Positions 31,801-43,448 of a stretch of DNA of 64,000 nt are shown here, one piece after another. Within the stretch, counting starts at the first letter, position 1. Every line of letters starts with the position of its first letter. This DNA is from Vicia villosa (lineage: Eukaryota; Streptophyta; Magnoliopsida; Fabales; Fabaceae), in assembly GCF_029867415.1 (NCBI RefSeq), contig NW_026705732.1:62001-126000 (forward strand). The letters are read 5' to 3'. Made by a program: the position numbers and the translations under genes. The notes beneath the pieces were generated by a model that saw nothing but the letters and a program-made list of their open reading frames with translations, did not search any database and had not been told where the DNA came from.

Positions 31801-33543
31801 ACTCTTGATATCAACAAGTAGATTTTTGAGTCCAGTCATGTGTCTGGAACATCCACTGTCAAAATACCAGTCTTCTTTAGCTGAAACTCTAAGAGATGTA
31901 TGGGCTATTAAAGCCATATTTTTGGGTTTCCATTGTTGCTTCTGGATGTGCATGATCTGCTTAGGTTTGTAGTAAGGAGCTTGATCTGGGTATCCATATA
32001 ATCTGAAGCAAAAAGGCTTAATGTGTCCAAATCTTCCACAATAATGACATCTCCATCTTTGAAACTTTCTCTTCATTTCACTTTTCTCGTGATGTTGAGT
32101 CACATGTTTTGACATCGGTTTCAACATCTCAGCTTCAGGTTTAGTTCTGCTACTATCTTGGAAATATTTCTTTGCACCAACAAATCCTATACCAGACATA
32201 TCTCCTAAACTTTTTCCAACCTGCAAAATCTCCTCCAACACATTCGTGCCACTGTTCAACATTTTTACTGATTTTGACATCTGCTCAAGTTTGGATTGTA
32301 ACATGATAATTTCACTATTCAGTTCAGATATAGTTTCATTAAGCCCTTTGTTATCAGACTCCAACTGAGCTATGTATTTCTTCTGCTTTTCACCTTGTTG
32401 ACACACTTCAGCACTTCTGATACAGAGTTTTCTGTAGGAGATTGCCAGCTCTTCAAAGGATAGCTCATCTTCACTAGAATCTTCATCTGAATTGCAAACT
32501 CCAGTAAGGGCTGTGACATGTTTAGCTGATTCTTCTTCAAAATCACTCTCAGATTCTTCATCAGACCAGGAAACTGACAATCCTTTCTTTTGTTTCTTGA
32601 GATAAGTGGGACATTCAGCTCTAATATGTCCATACCCTTCACATCCATGACATTGAATCCCTTTACTGTGATTGTATTTTTCTTCTGGTTTAGCTCTTCT
32701 GCCTGAGTCATAAGATCTGTTGATGTCAGATGAGATGTTCTTGACATTAGGTCTTGGCTTCTGATCCATTCTTCTCTTAATTTTGTTGAATTGTTTGCCA
32801 AGCATAGCTATAGATTCAGATAGATTCTCTTCTCTACTTTCCTCTACTTCCTCTTGAGAGTTGGACACAAAGGCTATGCTTTTGTTCTTCTTTTCAGAAT
32901 TCTCATTGATTCCCATCTCAAAGGTTTGAAGAAATCCAATTAACTCTTCTACCTTCATTTTGCTGATGTCCTGTGCCTCTTCTATAGCTGTAACCTTCAT
33001 GTCAAATCTCTTAGGTAGGGATCTAAGAATTTTTCTCACCAGCTTTTCATCAGACATCTTCTCTCCCAAGGCTCCTGAGGTATTAGCAATATCAAGTATA
33101 TTCATATGAAAATCCTTAATACTTTCATCATCTCTCATCCTTAGATTTTCAAACTTCGTAGTTAGCAGTTGAAGTCTTGACATCTTCACTTTAGAGGTGC
33201 CCTCATGAGTAGTCTTGAGGGTATCCCAGACATCTTTGGCTAGTTCACACTGATGAACCAGTCTGAATATATTCTTGTCAATTCCATTGAATAAAGCATT
33301 TAAGGCTTTAGAGTTGCCAAGCGCCAATGCCTCTTCATCTTTGTCCCATTCTTCCTCTGGTTTAAGAGTTTTCTTGCCATCCTTTTCAGTAATAACAGGA
33401 TGTTCCCATCCTTTGTTCACAGCTCTCCATGCTTTGCTATCCACGGATTTCAGAAAGGCCACCATGCGAGGTTTCCAATAATCATAATTAGAGCCATCCA
33501 GAATGGGTGGTCTAATCCCATATCCACCACCTTCTTTGTCCAT
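28849..33543 (-). CDS. gag-pol: Sirevirus Gag-Pol polyprotein (1564 aa, intact)
   Basis: The single ORF starts [19 protein letters not shown]. The Gag domain (UBN2-type) covers about residues 15-230. Two zinc knuckles follow: [14 protein letters not shown] (298-311) and [14 protein letters not shown] (499-512). A coiled coil lies between them (about 380-430). The protease has [11 protein letters not shown] (DSG at 562-564). Integrase has the [14 protein letters not shown]...CGECQVGK zinc finger, then [16 protein letters not shown] and [12 protein letters not shown] (DDE residues). RT has [33 protein letters not shown] and YVDD near residue 1248. RNase H contains [27 protein letters not shown] and [14 protein letters not shown]. 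Order Gag-PR-IN-RT-RH is Ty1/copia. No frameshift or internal stop is seen, so it may be functional. Confidence 0.95.
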   Translation of the reverse strand: MDKEGGGYGIRPPILDGSNYDYWKPRMVAFLKSVDSKAWRAVNKGWEHPVITEKDGKKTLKPEEEWDKDEEALALGNSKALNALFNGIDKNIFRLVHQCELAKDVWDTLKTTHEGTSKVKMSRLQLLTTKFENLRMRDDESIKDFHMNILDIANTSGALGEKMSDEKLVRKILRSLPKRFDMKVTAIEEAQDISKMKVEELIGFLQTFEMGINENSEKKNKSIAFVSNSQEEVEESREENLSESIAMLGKQFNKIKRRMDQKPRPNVKNISSDINRSYDSGRRAKPEEKYNHSKGIQCHGCEGYGHIRAECPTYLKKQKKGLSVSWSDEESESDFEEESAKHVTALTGVCNSDEDSSEDELSFEELAISYRKLCIRSAEVCQQGEKQKKYIAQLESDNKGLNETISELNSEIIMLQSKLEQMSKSVKMLNSGTNVLEEILQVGKSLGDMSGIGFVGAKKYFQDSSRTKPEAEMLKPMSKHVTQHHEKSEMKRKFQRWRCHYCGRFGHIKPFCFRLYGYPDQAPYYKPKQIMHIQKQQWKPKNMALIAHTSLRVSAKEDWYFDSGCSRHMTGLKNLLVDIKSHSTSYVTFGDRAKGEIKGVGKLDCSGVPNLEGVLLVKGLTANLISISQLCDQGYQVNFTKAECVVTNEEKEVVMRGVRSKDNCYLWVSHESSYSTVCSKEEEAKLWHQKLGHLHLRGMKRIISLEDVRGIPKLQIDEGRICGECQVGKQTRMSHPKVTHLTTSRVLKLLHMDLMGPMQIESLGGKKYAYVVVDDYSRYTWVNFIRDKSDVFDVFKDLCQRIQREKENGVVRIRSDHGKEFENQKFADFCSSEGIHHEFSSPITPQQNGVVERKNRTIQESARAMIHAKNLPIYFWAEAMNTACYVHNRVTLRKGTSTTLYEIWKGRKPTVKYFHVFGSRCYILADRDHRRKMDPKSDEGNFLGYSTNSRAYRVFNSRTRIIMESINVVVDDAHNQADVTEDVGTFWDITAEGSTREDDCSPTITESETEPPNKSPSIRVQKNHPKELIIGDLNSGITTRSREVVSNSCFVSKIEPKNVKEALTDEFWINAMQEELGQFERNEVWELVPRPKHSNVIGTKWVYKNKSDELGTIIRNKARLVAQGYTQVEGVDFDETFAPVARLESIRLLLGVACILKFKLYQMDVKSAFLNGFLNEEVYVEQPKGFADPNHPDHVYKLRKALYGLKQAPRAWYERLTEFLTNNGYRKGGIDKTLFVKDEGGKILIAQIYVDDIVFGGMSDKMTRHFVEQMQSEFEMSLVGELTYFLGLQVKQMEDSIFLSQSKYARNIVKKFGMENATHKRTPAPTHLKLSKDEKGTSVDQSLYRSMIGSLLYLTASRPDIAFVVGVCARYQAEPKVSHINQVKRIIKYVNGTCEYGMLYSHGCEPILTGYCDADWAGSADDRKSTSGGCFFLGNNLISWFNKKQNCVSLSTAEAEYIAAGSSCSQLVWMKQMLSEYNVTQDVMTLYCDNLSAINISKNPIQHSRTKHIDIRHHYIRDLVEDKIIGLEHVATDLQLADIFTKALDANQFENLRNKLGICLCEGL

Positions 33544-33598
33544 AATACCAGAAAATACTGTCCCTAGATCTCACCCAGTAAAAACAGGCAGGGTGCCT

Positions 33599-33610
33599 GC
33601 TCTGATACCA
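33599..33610 (-). other. Sirevirus primer binding site (initiator tRNA-Met)
   Basis: TGGTATCAGAGC on the minus strand, extended by AGGC, sits 2 nt from the 5' LTR. It is the classic plant initiator-Met primer site. The 55 nt to the gag-pol ATG (33544-33598) form a very short leader. Confidence 0.92.
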
Positions 33611-33612
33611 AT

Positions 33613-34548
33613 TGAAATTCTGGACTCAGACACACGATGTCTAACAGGATGTCACGACATCACTATCTGAATGTTTTTAAACAAATGAACAAAGTGTAAA
33701 CAGGAAAACAACACAGGAAAGTTGTTAACCCAGTTCGGTGCAAACACACCTACATCTGGGGGCTACCAAGCCAGGGAGGAAGTCCACTATAAGTAATATC
33801 AATTCAAGGTAATACAAAACAAGATTACGCCTTTCACTTAATATCTACCCAATGCAACTTCAATCTAAACCACTTAGACCAGAGATCCTACTCACTCCCC
33901 CTCAATCACAGCAGTGATGAAAAACTAACCAACGAATAACAAAAGAAGACACTCTTCAAAGACACAACTTGATCTTGCTTAAAAGCTTTGATCAAGTACA
34001 ATAGTACTCTTGCTTAAAAGCTTTGAGTACTTCTTACAACTCAAATCAAAACACCTAGACCAAGACAATCATCATGATGATTGTTTGGCTTACAAGAAAA
34101 CTACAACAAGAAACTTAACCACAAAGAACTCTAACAGTTTCTCAACCAAAAACCCCTGACGGCAACAGCAGCCCCTGCGTGGAATAAATAGCCTTCAAAC
34201 AATACAGCAACTGGGCCTTGGATCCATAAAATAGTTTTTGCCCTAATAAAACAAATCTTCATAACACAACGAACTGATAATAAAAATCATCCAAGACGTC
34301 CTTAAAACAGATCAGAATCTATCATTACCAAATATAGCGCATAGGATCTTATCAGATCATAAAAACATAAGTAGTAATAGACAATAACAAACAGCTGCGA
34401 ATGTCATGACATCGGCCTTGACATCAGGTAAAGGCCTGCATAAGGAAGGACTTCACAACAACAGAAAGCATGTCATGACACTGGTTTTTGACAGGATAGA
34501 GCCACAATTAGTTTTACCAAAAATTACAGCCAATCAACAACATCTACA
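33613..34548 (-). repeat. Sirevirus 5' LTR
   Basis: This is the 936-bp partner of 25329-26266. Differences cluster in the half nearer the TCTACA end. It carries the same palindromes and hairpin pair. A weak TATA-like ATTTATT on the minus strand lies near 34183-34190. Confidence 0.93.
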
Positions 34549-36048
34549 GTATTCAAGATCAACAAGTCCAGACGGAGTCGAGCCTCCTCTACTATGGCAA
34601 TCATCAATTCATTTATGCATTTTCATCTGTAATTTTCCTTGTTTTGTTAAGTATTACTTTCATGTAAAACTTGTTTGTTTTTAATAAAAATAAATATAAA
34701 AAATGCACTGCATATGCTAGTTTCGAATCAATCCATTCGTGTTCACTCACATCTTTCTGTCTATCGATATCAAACTCTTGATTAAGCAAAAATAGCAAAA
34801 GGAGAATGATGAAAAAAAATAAAAACGCAAAATCTCTAATTGTATGCTTTTAAATAAAACCCCGCTGAGGATGTACAGGCATTGTTTCAAACCCCCAAAC
34901 ACTGGAGATATAAGGGAGTGCAACCCTCGTTAACCCCTTTGAGCCTCGAAGCAGAAGTTTCTTTTCTATTTAAAAAAAAACCATCACATTTAACCCAGGG
35001 GCAGGGTAGCGTTCAATTAACCTGATCAAGCAATCAAAATTCATCAAGAGTGCGCATCCAAGGATACAACAATGATTGTCTTTAAAAAAGGTTGAGGAAA
35101 GTCAATACCACAATGGTAATCCCCCATCAATCAAAGAATGAGGCAGTCACAATCACCTCCTGCAAATCAAAGGTTCAGGATCACACGACTTGTTCAAAAA
35201 AAAAGTGAATAAAAAAAAAAAAGAAAGAAAGAAAAGCCCGCTAAGTCAACAACTTGAAAACAAGTGACTTAGGCAAAAATTAGGGCATCCCGCTGGACTC
35301 CAAAATAAAATTCAAAAGAATTTGTCCAGGCAAAAGTTAGGGACACAAAAAAAGCGAAGCAGAAGCGAAAAAAAAGGATTATAAGAACGAAGTCGTGTGA
35401 TCAGACACCAAAATCAAAAGGTAAAGTGACTGCCATGTCCAAATACCTCATTGATTCTTCAATCATCTCAAACTCCTCTTGAAGGATGAACGCTCGTATC
35501 AGGTTAAGTTGAAATTAGGACTGGAGAACATCACAAAGAATGGGTGGGTTAGGTTAGACTTTGAGCCTTAAATCCTTTCTTTCTAAAACCGTGAACCAGA
35601 CCACGTTACAACCCTTAAAAGACCTAATTGAAGCAGGGTTTATTTCAAGAGCATACTATACCGAGTTGCGTAAAACTGACTCCTAGATGTTTGCTTACCA
35701 TTTATGTTGATATCGATATGACAAATAATTCAAACACTGAATGTCACAACTTTGTTTTAATAACTTTGATCTCGAAGCTAGCATAAGCATTGCATCAGGA
35801 TTATCATCTTCAAAACAAATATCTTTCACTTGTGAATAAATACTTGACATCAAGGAAGACCAAACAATGAACAACTGCAGAAAAAGTTGATCGATTCCAT
35901 GAGCCATTCACTTCAAAGGCTGATTACTCCAAAGGGCAAGTTGTGTGAAGACTCTTTCAACTGAGGCATCCATTCAAGCTTCCATTAATCCGGGGCAGTT
36001 AAGTCGAGGAATCTCTCTTGGGTTCAACCAACCTGGGGCAGTTACGTC

Positions 36049-36212
36049 GAGATTTGACAAATCTCTCCAAGGATCCTTTGGGGCAAATTCCTTCGTAGTT
36101 CGTGAATCTTGGGGCACAATCTTCTGAGTTTTATTGCCTTCTCCCCAATCATAGGAGTTTATTTCTCCTGGAATTATGGTTTCTCCCCAAGCACATGAGT
36201 TTATTTCTCATG
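36049..36212 (+). repeat. Small hairpins with constant loop and changing arms in E
   Basis: 36153-36169 is AGGAG-TTTATTT-CTCCT, and 36194-36212 is CATGAG-TTTATTT-CTCATG. Nearby, at about 36050-36066, is GAGATTT-GAC-AAATCTC. The first two share the 7-nt loop while both arms differ and still pair. Confidence 0.7.
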
Positions 36213-37191
36213 GGAGTTGTTCCACTCTCCCAACCTGGTCTCCTTATCTGAATCTCTCATCCCCAACATGGTGAATCGAGGGAATCTCCTCAAACTCACC
36301 ATCCCCAAGCAGTTCAAGGTGTAGGGAAAGTAAAATGAAGTCACTTCCTCCCCAACACAGCCACATTCCAATCCTCAATGCGGTTGCTAAAGATCTTTGG
36401 TACTGTAGGGTTTCCAATACCGATTCATATTGGTAGCTCAAGACAACAAGCAAGGGACTCCAACAATCATGCTTCTCTATCACTCTAATGCCTTTATTTG
36501 GCACTCTGCATATAGTTTCCATTGCATATAACATTGCATCCTCAAAAGCGTAGCATATCCATCAAAATGGAACATTACGCCATAGAAAAATTCAAACATG
36601 CATACAAAGCATAAGCCAGATAATACAAATCAACATTCAATCAAGACGATGATACTTCCCCACATAAAATGTTGTCCTTACAAACTCCGATTGATATCTG
36701 TTACTACATCACAAATCTCCTCAAACCATGGTGCCAATACCTGGTATCCTCAATCCCCAAAAGAAGTCTCATGTTCTCTCCCCAATGTGGATCGGATACA
36801 ATGTCTTTTTTCGTCAGAATCGTTGTCTCCGAGGTTATTTCCCGTGTGCTGCGTGAAGATTAGAGTGTGAATGAGGATGGGCATTCAACCCATCTCATTT
36901 TTTCAATCATTTGAATAACCATACTTGGTGTGTGGTAATTCGAACGATTGCCGCTCTTGAAGAGTTACACCCCGCCTTTGGCTTGAGGGATTAATGTAAT
37001 TCTTATGCTCCGCCAGCATCAGCATCTCCGTGAGTCTCCAATGTTTACCGATGTCTTTTGATCGAGTCTAGTCGTCACTAGTCTCTGTGATCTCTTCCCT
37101 CGTACGGGAAAACTTTTTAGATCCAACCCCCGTGTTGTGTATCCTTTGCCTTCCGTCCTTGCAAACCATTTCAAAACTAATTCCCAATCCC

Positions 37192-37515
37192 CAACCTCAG
37201 TGTTGATATTAATTCTTTCTTCCCTTGACCTCAGTGTCGATACCTTTCTTTTCCAACCTTAGTGCTGATGTCTATCCTTTTCTTGTCCAACCTCAGTGTT
37301 GATGCCTATCATTCCTTCACCGACCTCTGTGTCGATGCCTATCGTCATTCACAACCTCAGTGTTGATGTTTATCTTTTCTCGTCCCAACCTCAGTGTTGA
37401 TGTCCTCGACCTCAGTGTCGACGCCTTTCCTTTCACAACCTCATTGTTGATGTCCCCCAACCTCAGTGTTGATATGCTCCAACCTCAGCGTTGATGTCCT
37501 CCAAACCCAGTGTTG
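37192..37515 (+). repeat. Tandem array of about 12 hairpin units CAAC-CTCAGT-GTTG / CGAC-CTCAGT-GTCG
   Basis: Units start at 37192, 37226, 37254, 37288, 37321, 37352, 37386, 37406, 37436, 37458, 37480 and 37502. Arms are CAAC/GTTG (seven perfect units), CGAC/GTCG (37321, 37406) and TGAC/GTCG with a wobble (37226). The loop CTCAGT is almost constant. The unit at 37406 extends to TCGAC/GTCGA. Two units are imperfect (37254 and 37502). Confidence 0.8.
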
Positions 37516-37559
37516 ATGTTTATCCTTTCTTTCAATTCTTGTGGGTCGTGAGTTCGTTA

Positions 37560-37720
37560 TTCTCACCCCGACGTCGAGTCATAGATCGTACGAGATCCTC
37601 TCCTGTTGTCGAGTCGATGTTGAGTCATAGGTCGCACGAGATCTTTTTTTTTCCAGTCCTGAAGATCGTACGAGATCTTCTCCCGATGTTGAGTCGTAGA
37701 TCGCACGAGATCTTATCTTT
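37560..37720 (+). repeat. Repeats of GATCGYACGAGATC in the E 3' region
   Basis: Four copies of a unit around GAGTCATAGATCGTACGAGATC, with GTACGA or GCACGA between GATC-type arms, follow directly on the preceding array. Each can pair through GATC/GATC, extended to AGATC/GATCT in places. Confidence 0.65.
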
Positions 37721-38001
37721 TCAGTCATTGTTTCATGCAACCATCCTCTTGGAAAACCTTGTATTGGCACTGTTACCACGTTACAAGCTACCACCATTCA
37801 AATCCATTACTCATTTTAAATTCTTCCACCGGAAAAACAAAAATAAATTTCTCTTTCCCCAGCAGATATCAAAACAAAAATAAGATAACACTCACACCAT
37901 CTCCTCTTTAGGACAAATTTCAGGTCTTGGGTATTTAATCTTCTTCTACCTCGAATGTTCGAAAGGCTAACGCCAATCTCACCTTCAGGTTTAAGATGAT
38001 T

Positions 38002-38014
38002 AAATAGGGGCAGC
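38002..38014 (+). other. Polypurine tract of Ogre E
   Basis: AAATAGGGGCAGC lies immediately before the LTR start. It is the expected plus-strand primer position. Confidence 0.55.
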
Positions 38015-41000
38015 TTTCATACCCCAAATTTGTCCTACCCTATTCATCTGGCTTATAATTCATATACATACATCATTTAGGTCATAAACCATACCCATGC
38101 ATGCATTTGATCAAGACTAGCAAGAAAGAGCTTTTATGGCAAGGAATTTCCTACCAAATGTGAGGATCCGAGGTGTGATTATGTGGCTTTGTTTTCATTG
38201 AAGTCTTCCTGGATTAGGGTTTTTCTCAACTCAAGGCATTGGTGGGGGTGTACAAGTCTAGAAGTCATCCGATCCTCTTAATCAGGTTTTCCTCGACCAA
38301 AGTCAACCAGTTGACTTTCTGGTCAACATTTAATCAAGAATGGATTTTATGAGTGAAAAGCTTTCATATTGACTATGTGGATGTATTCATCAAGAATTTC
38401 ATCAATAATCAGGAAAATCAGAACAATTGACTTTTGGGTCAAAATCAGAAGATTTATTCAGATATTGACTTTTGGTGGAAATTCAATCAAGAAAAGTCAG
38501 AGAATGGATAAAATCAGGAGTTTCGCAAGAGTTGCCAAAAATAGAAAAATGACAAAAAGGGAAGGTTTTCATACTTAGAAAAATTTTTGGTTCTTAAAAA
38601 GTCTAATGAACAGCTCACTTCATCACCAATTTACACGCGGCAAATGGCATTTTTTGGAGACATTTACGAAATCAAAGTTGTTCCTCTCATGGAGGAGAAC
38701 AACTTTGTAGTTGGACACTTTTTCATTTGAAGCTTGGTTGAAAAGATATTGAGGTTTAAAGTTGGAGGTTTTCATTTAACACAAGTCACAAAGCTGGGCA
38801 GATTTCTGGGCATACGTGAAACATTTCATCAAACACGTGACGTGCCATAGTTGAAACCAATTCTAGAGCAATTCAAGAACCCTAAAAATGAAAACTTGGT
38901 ATGTATCCACTCTTTTCCATGTCCTCTACTTATTGACGCAAGAATCAGTTCATTTGAATGAGTGTGGAACAAATTACAAGGCCTCAAAGTGGTGATGACA
39001 CAAAACGTCTCGTAGCACAAAGTTGAGTCAGAATCCCAAGTCACACGCATGCATTTGATCAAACACATGGTGTGCTGACTTTGAAGCCAATTTTATAGGT
39101 CTACAAATTTCCATTGAAATCAATCTTGGTGCCAAACTCTTCCTTGCTATGCTCTCTATCCAACAAGCTAATGTACATTAGTTTTGGTGGCATGATCAAT
39201 GAGATACAAAGCCCTAAAGTTGTGCTCTAACTAAGTCACATATTGGCTACAAATGGGAAGTCAGGATAAGTCACATGCGTGCCTCAAACCTATTGTGTGT
39301 CACCATGTTTGTGAGCGATTTTCTCATGTTTCCAGGCTTCGTTTCAAAAGAGTTCCAACATGAATTTTAGTCTACCTTATACCCTCTTCATTTTGAGCAC
39401 AAATTTGAATTAATTGGAGAATCATAGCCAAAGATATATGGGCTTAAAGTAAGCACCATGGGCAGTTTGCGAATGCTAGGCAAGAACAAAAAAACTCTGC
39501 AGCCAACATATGATGAGGAATGTCATTACAAACCATGCACAATACTGAAGCAAGAAAGGCACGTGAAATGCTTCGATAACTACACATTTTTGCACCTTAA
39601 GTTGAGGAAAGCATTCACTACACTACACTACGCTCATCCATACCATAAACACTCATGCATACACATAACCCAAGATCCTTCACAAAACAACACACACACA
39701 CTTCATTTTCACTTTTTCTTTTTCAGTCTCCACTCTTCCATTCTCTCATCTCTCTCATCACTCTCTTCCCTCTCTCTCCACCATAACAAACCATAACAAT
39801 CATAACAACCACCATAACCGTTTTTCTCTCTCCACCACTTACCACCCTAACAAACTCTAACCGTTTTCACGAATCACAACCTTCAATCTTCATCCTTCTT
39901 CACCTTCCAACTGTAGTCACCATCATCATCATCATCATCAGGGCTTAGATCGCACGCCTTCATCATCCTCCTCCTCTTTCCTTGAACAACCGGAGCCGAC
40001 GAGAAAAAACTTGGTTTTCAGATTCAAAGTTCTTGAGATTTTTTTCTTCAATGGATGCTCTCCACTCTTCTTCGTGGCTTCGTGTTAGATTCTAATCTAC
40101 TCTCGGACTTCTCATCATCTTCATCTTTCCTATGGTGCAAGAGAACTCTATGGCAGCGTCAAGATTCGGTCGCAGCGACTAACACAAGTTATACTATTCC
40201 ATCATCGTCTCCCTTAGAGCAAGTATGGCAGAGGCATATCAGCTCTTGCATGAGCAGCGGTGACGCTAGATAATCACCATGGAAGAAAGATTGGAAAGGC
40301 AGTAGAGTTTTCTAACGATCATTTCTTGCGGTTCGACGTACCGGTAAGTTTCTTAATCTTTCTCCGCATGATAGAATCGTACGGGAAGCTGGATATTTAG
40401 CTTAAATGCACGTGGTATGTCGCATCTCTTTGATTCTCTTTTTGGATGCAAGGTTGTGTGCCATGATTCATGATGATATAGTGTTTAAACGTCAAAAACG
40501 AATCCAGATTTGAATTCCTCGCGAAATTTTGAATGAGAGAGGTGGTCCTTCTGTTTTTTAGAACCGTTCGCGTCAATCTCCGGTGAATGGCTACCGGGGA
40601 AGACAACCGGAGCTAGGGCTCCGGCGTCGGACTTCTGTATGGGATCTTTGAGGTTGCTTGCGTGGCGGCTGGCCATTGGTTATGCTGTCCATTTCTTTTT
40701 TCTTTTAATTTTCATTATAAATAATGAGTGGTGTGTGTTGAATTCTGATTGGCTGGATAATTGTTTTGTCACGTAGTGACTTAAGTTTGGGTGACCAATT
40801 GATGTCACATTATAATGTAGTGTTATGTGTGATTAACAATGCTGTCACGTAATATTGATAGAGAGTGAGATAAATGCTGATAATAAAAAATAACTGAAGA
40901 AGAGTGTGTATTGGGCCAGGTACGTTTGGGCCCTCACCCATTTTCAGAGTCACACCCCTTCATTGCTGGTGTACACGTTTGTAACATGGTCTGGGCCTTA

Positions 41001-42400
41001 GCGCTGGACTGCTCTCCCCACCCCCCTGTTGCTGGCCCAGATTCTTCAAAACATAACTTTAGTCCATTAAAAATCACTAATACACCCCCTGCAGTTTAGA
41101 TTTTCTTTTTAATTTTTGTTTTGCTTATAATTCTAATTTTAAATCAAATAAAATGCATAAAATCAATGTGTAGATAGTTTAGATATTGTGAATAATTGAC
41201 TTGATTTTTGTTGTTTTTTTTCTAATTGTTTTGATACTTTTAATAAACTTTTTTCTTTACAATATGTTTGAATTTTCCTTGTTTAACACTTCCTTGTAAA
41301 TAATTCTTTTATAGACTTAGGAATTAATTTTAGTCTCGATTTTTTTAGAACTAGTTGATATATATGTGTTTGTGAATGCCAATTTGTTTGCTATAGCTCT
41401 CAATTTTATTTTCCGTATATTGACCTTCCTTTACCTATTCCATGTATAGTTTTTTCTTTAATAAATTGTATAGCTTTTATTATTTTGGTTCCTTAGACAA
41501 CTTAGATTAGAGAATAGGTTAGTTCCCCCTTGTTCATTCTTTTTCTTTTCAACTTTTAAAATACTTAATAAAAGGAAGATGTGAATCACATCAAGAAGGT
41601 GGTAGAGAAATGAGTGGGATTCATTCCCTAATCTATTTCTCAAACATTAATTAATGAGAGAGAAATGAGTGGGATTCATTCCCTAATTTGTTTCCCGAAC
41701 ATTACATAATGGGATGGAAGTGAGTGGGATTCATTCCCTAATCTGCTTCTCGATCATTATACATTTTTATGTGATTCGAATTGCAAACAAATTCCCTTAA
41801 AAAAATACACAACCAAAAACACATAAAACACCTAACAATGGTTCAAATTAAAACAAAGTAGAGAAAGTGGTGAGTGGCCCGGTATTGGGAACTGTTCATC
41901 ACTCATCTATCCTAAAAGACACAAACCAATCTCTCATTTTCTTCTTTCTTAAGGGCATTGTTATTTCCGCTCGAACGCATCGTAGGCGATCCCTTATGCA
42001 AGAGCGCGAACGTTAACTCCGCCCAACTAAAAAACACAAAAACAAACAGAAAATCGTGAGCCGAGCTACGGTAACTCTGATTCCTGAAAAGGATACGTAG
42101 GCAGCGGGGTAGGGCCCATGCGAGTACAATTCTTTCTTTTCCCTACATTATGTATTCATTCGCATTTAGGTTTAGACATTAGATACACCCTTTAGATAGA
42201 AACAAACATAGGTGGATACCATCGAGTACGATGGGCGCGAGGGGTGCTAATACCTTCCCCTTGCGTAACCGACTCCTGTACCTTGATTCTCTAGTCGAAA
42301 GACCTTGTTCTTACCCTTTGTTAGGTTTCCCGATATTCCTTTCCATTATGAGATAAATATATTAGTGGCGACTCTGTTCATTTTTCGCGAGCGTGCGACA
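38015..42400 (+). repeat. Ogre E 3' LTR (about 4.4 kb, plus orientation)
   Basis: It begins TTTCATACCCCAAATTTG, where LTR A has TGTTATACCCCAAAATTTG, so the expected terminal TG seems changed. It ends GGCGACTCTGTTCATTTTTC...GCGTGCGACA. The inner third (about 40600-42400) is clearly the same family as C's 5' LTR (61847-64000) but in opposite orientation. Shared marks are the GGAGCTAGGGCTCCGG block (about 40609; 63750), the GGGATTCATTCCC tandem repeats, and GGGGTGCTAATACCTTCCCC. An (ATC)n microsatellite lies near 39920-39942. No ORF is credible. If E inserted into C, the target duplicate would begin 42401 (ccagc). Confidence 0.8.
41605..41760 (+). repeat. Three tandem copies of a 50-57 bp unit in LTR E
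   Basis: The unit contains GAGTGGGATTCATTCCCTAAT followed by TTTCTCGAACATTA. Four copies in reverse orientation occur in LTR C at about 62505-62710. Each unit carries a GGGA/TCCC inverted repeat. Confidence 0.8.
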
Positions 42401-42652
42401 CCAGCCGTAGGGGAATCTACCAAACTGCTAACCTTAGTTAGACTTCAAAAAGAGACACAGCCGTAGGGTGACTCAACAAGGATGAAACCAGCCGTAGGGG
42501 AATCCGATCCTATTTGCTAATCTTAGTTAGACTTCAAAAAGAGACGTAGCCGTAAGACGACTCCAAAAGGAAGAAACCAGCCGTAGGGGAATCTACCAAA
42601 CTGCTAACCTTAGTTAGACTTCAAAAAGAGACACAGCCGTAGGGTGACTCTG
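42401..42652 (-). repeat. Three tandem copies of an 87-bp repeat in C's 3' region
   Basis: Units begin near 42401, 42487 and 42575. They contain CCAGCCGTAGGGGAATC, a CTAACCTTAGTTAGAC segment and AGACACAGCCGTAGGGTGACTC. LTR E joins within the first copy. Confidence 0.8.
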
Positions 42653-42668
42653 GATCTGAAAAGGTATG

Positions 42669-43448
42669 CCAATAATCATTGGACTTTATTGAGGAGGATT
42701 AGTAATGACTAGACTCTATGGGGATGTTAATAACACTGAATTTGAAGGCGATGCCAATAAACATTGGGCTTTGAAGGCGATGCCAATAACCATTGGGCTT
42801 GACTGAAAGAAAGGCTACTGACAACTAGAATCAATCAGGGGATGCCAGTAAACACTGGGCTTTCAAGAAGATATTTATGCTTGCGAAGCATAAGAATTAC
42901 ATGGATCCCTCAGGCCAAAGGCGGGGTGTAACCCTTCAAGGGTGGCGATCATTCGAATTGCCACACACATAGTATGGATTTCAAATGATTGAAAAATGAG
43001 ATGGGTTGAATGCCCACCCTCATTCTCACTCTATTATGCACGCGACATGCGGGAAAATAACCAAAACAAGACTAGTAAGGACTAGACTCGATACGCGGAT
43101 GACAGTAACCACTGAACATTCACGGAGATGCTGATGCTTGCGAAGCATAAAAGTTACATGGATCCCTCAGGCCAAAAGGCGAGGTGTACTATTCAAGAGT
43201 GGCATTCATTCGAGTTGCCACACACCAAGTATGATTACCCAAATGATTGAAAAATGAGATGGGTTGAATGCCCACCTTCATTCGCACTCTAATCTGCACG
43301 CAGCATACGGGAAAATAACCAAGGCAATCTTGCAAGAAGTAAGAGATATCCCTTATGCAAAAGGCAGTAAGGGGACTCACAAAAAAGTGAATACAAAGAA
43401 AAGACTGGTGACGACCAGACTCTATTAGATGATGCCAGTAAACACTGG
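42669..43448 (-). repeat. Set of tetraloop hairpins with co-varying 5-bp arms in C's 3' region
   Basis: On the + strand: CCAAT/ATTGG at 42669, 42754 and 42783; CCAGT/ACTGG at 42845 and 43435; CTAGT/ACTAG at 43072; CTGGT/ACCAG at 43405; TTAGT/ACTAG (wobble) at 42699; CAGT/ACTG at 43103. One unit at 42815 has a single mismatch, and a degenerate copy lies near 42727. All enclose a 4-nt loop (AAAC, AACC, AATC, AATG, AAGG or GACG). Confidence 0.8.

Larger units (their letters stand above)
25329..34548 (-). mobile_element. Complete Sirevirus (Ty1/copia, SIRE/Maximus type), 9.2 kb
   Basis: The LTRs are 938 and 936 bp with TG...CA ends and about 13 differences by eye. An initiator-Met primer binding site lies next to the right LTR, and two polypurine tracts lie near the left LTR. 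Gag-pol is one intact ORF, followed by an in-frame envelope-like ORF. This layout is characteristic of Sireviruses. The 5-bp flanks differ (ttgat at 25324-25328; gtatt at 34549-34553), so there is no target-site duplication. Confidence 0.95.
34549..38014 (+). mobile_element. 3' untranslated region of an Ogre (E), joined to the Sirevirus
   Basis: The 3.5 kb between the Sirevirus and an Ogre LTR has no credible ORF. Sequence at 36840-37050 matches, in reverse complement, the module repeated three times in C's 3' region (42875-43610), so this is the 3' noncoding part of a C-like Ogre in plus orientation. It holds purine-rich runs (about 35200-35240), a set of small hairpins, two hairpin arrays (37192-37515, 37560-37720) and a terminal polypurine tract. 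RNase H and integrase sequences are absent. Confidence 0.75.

Noticed and set aside
11143..42400. B and E as one Ogre with two LTRs interrupted by the Sirevirus
   Set aside because: The two LTRs end in different sequences and do not match along their length by eye, and the Sirevirus has no target duplication.
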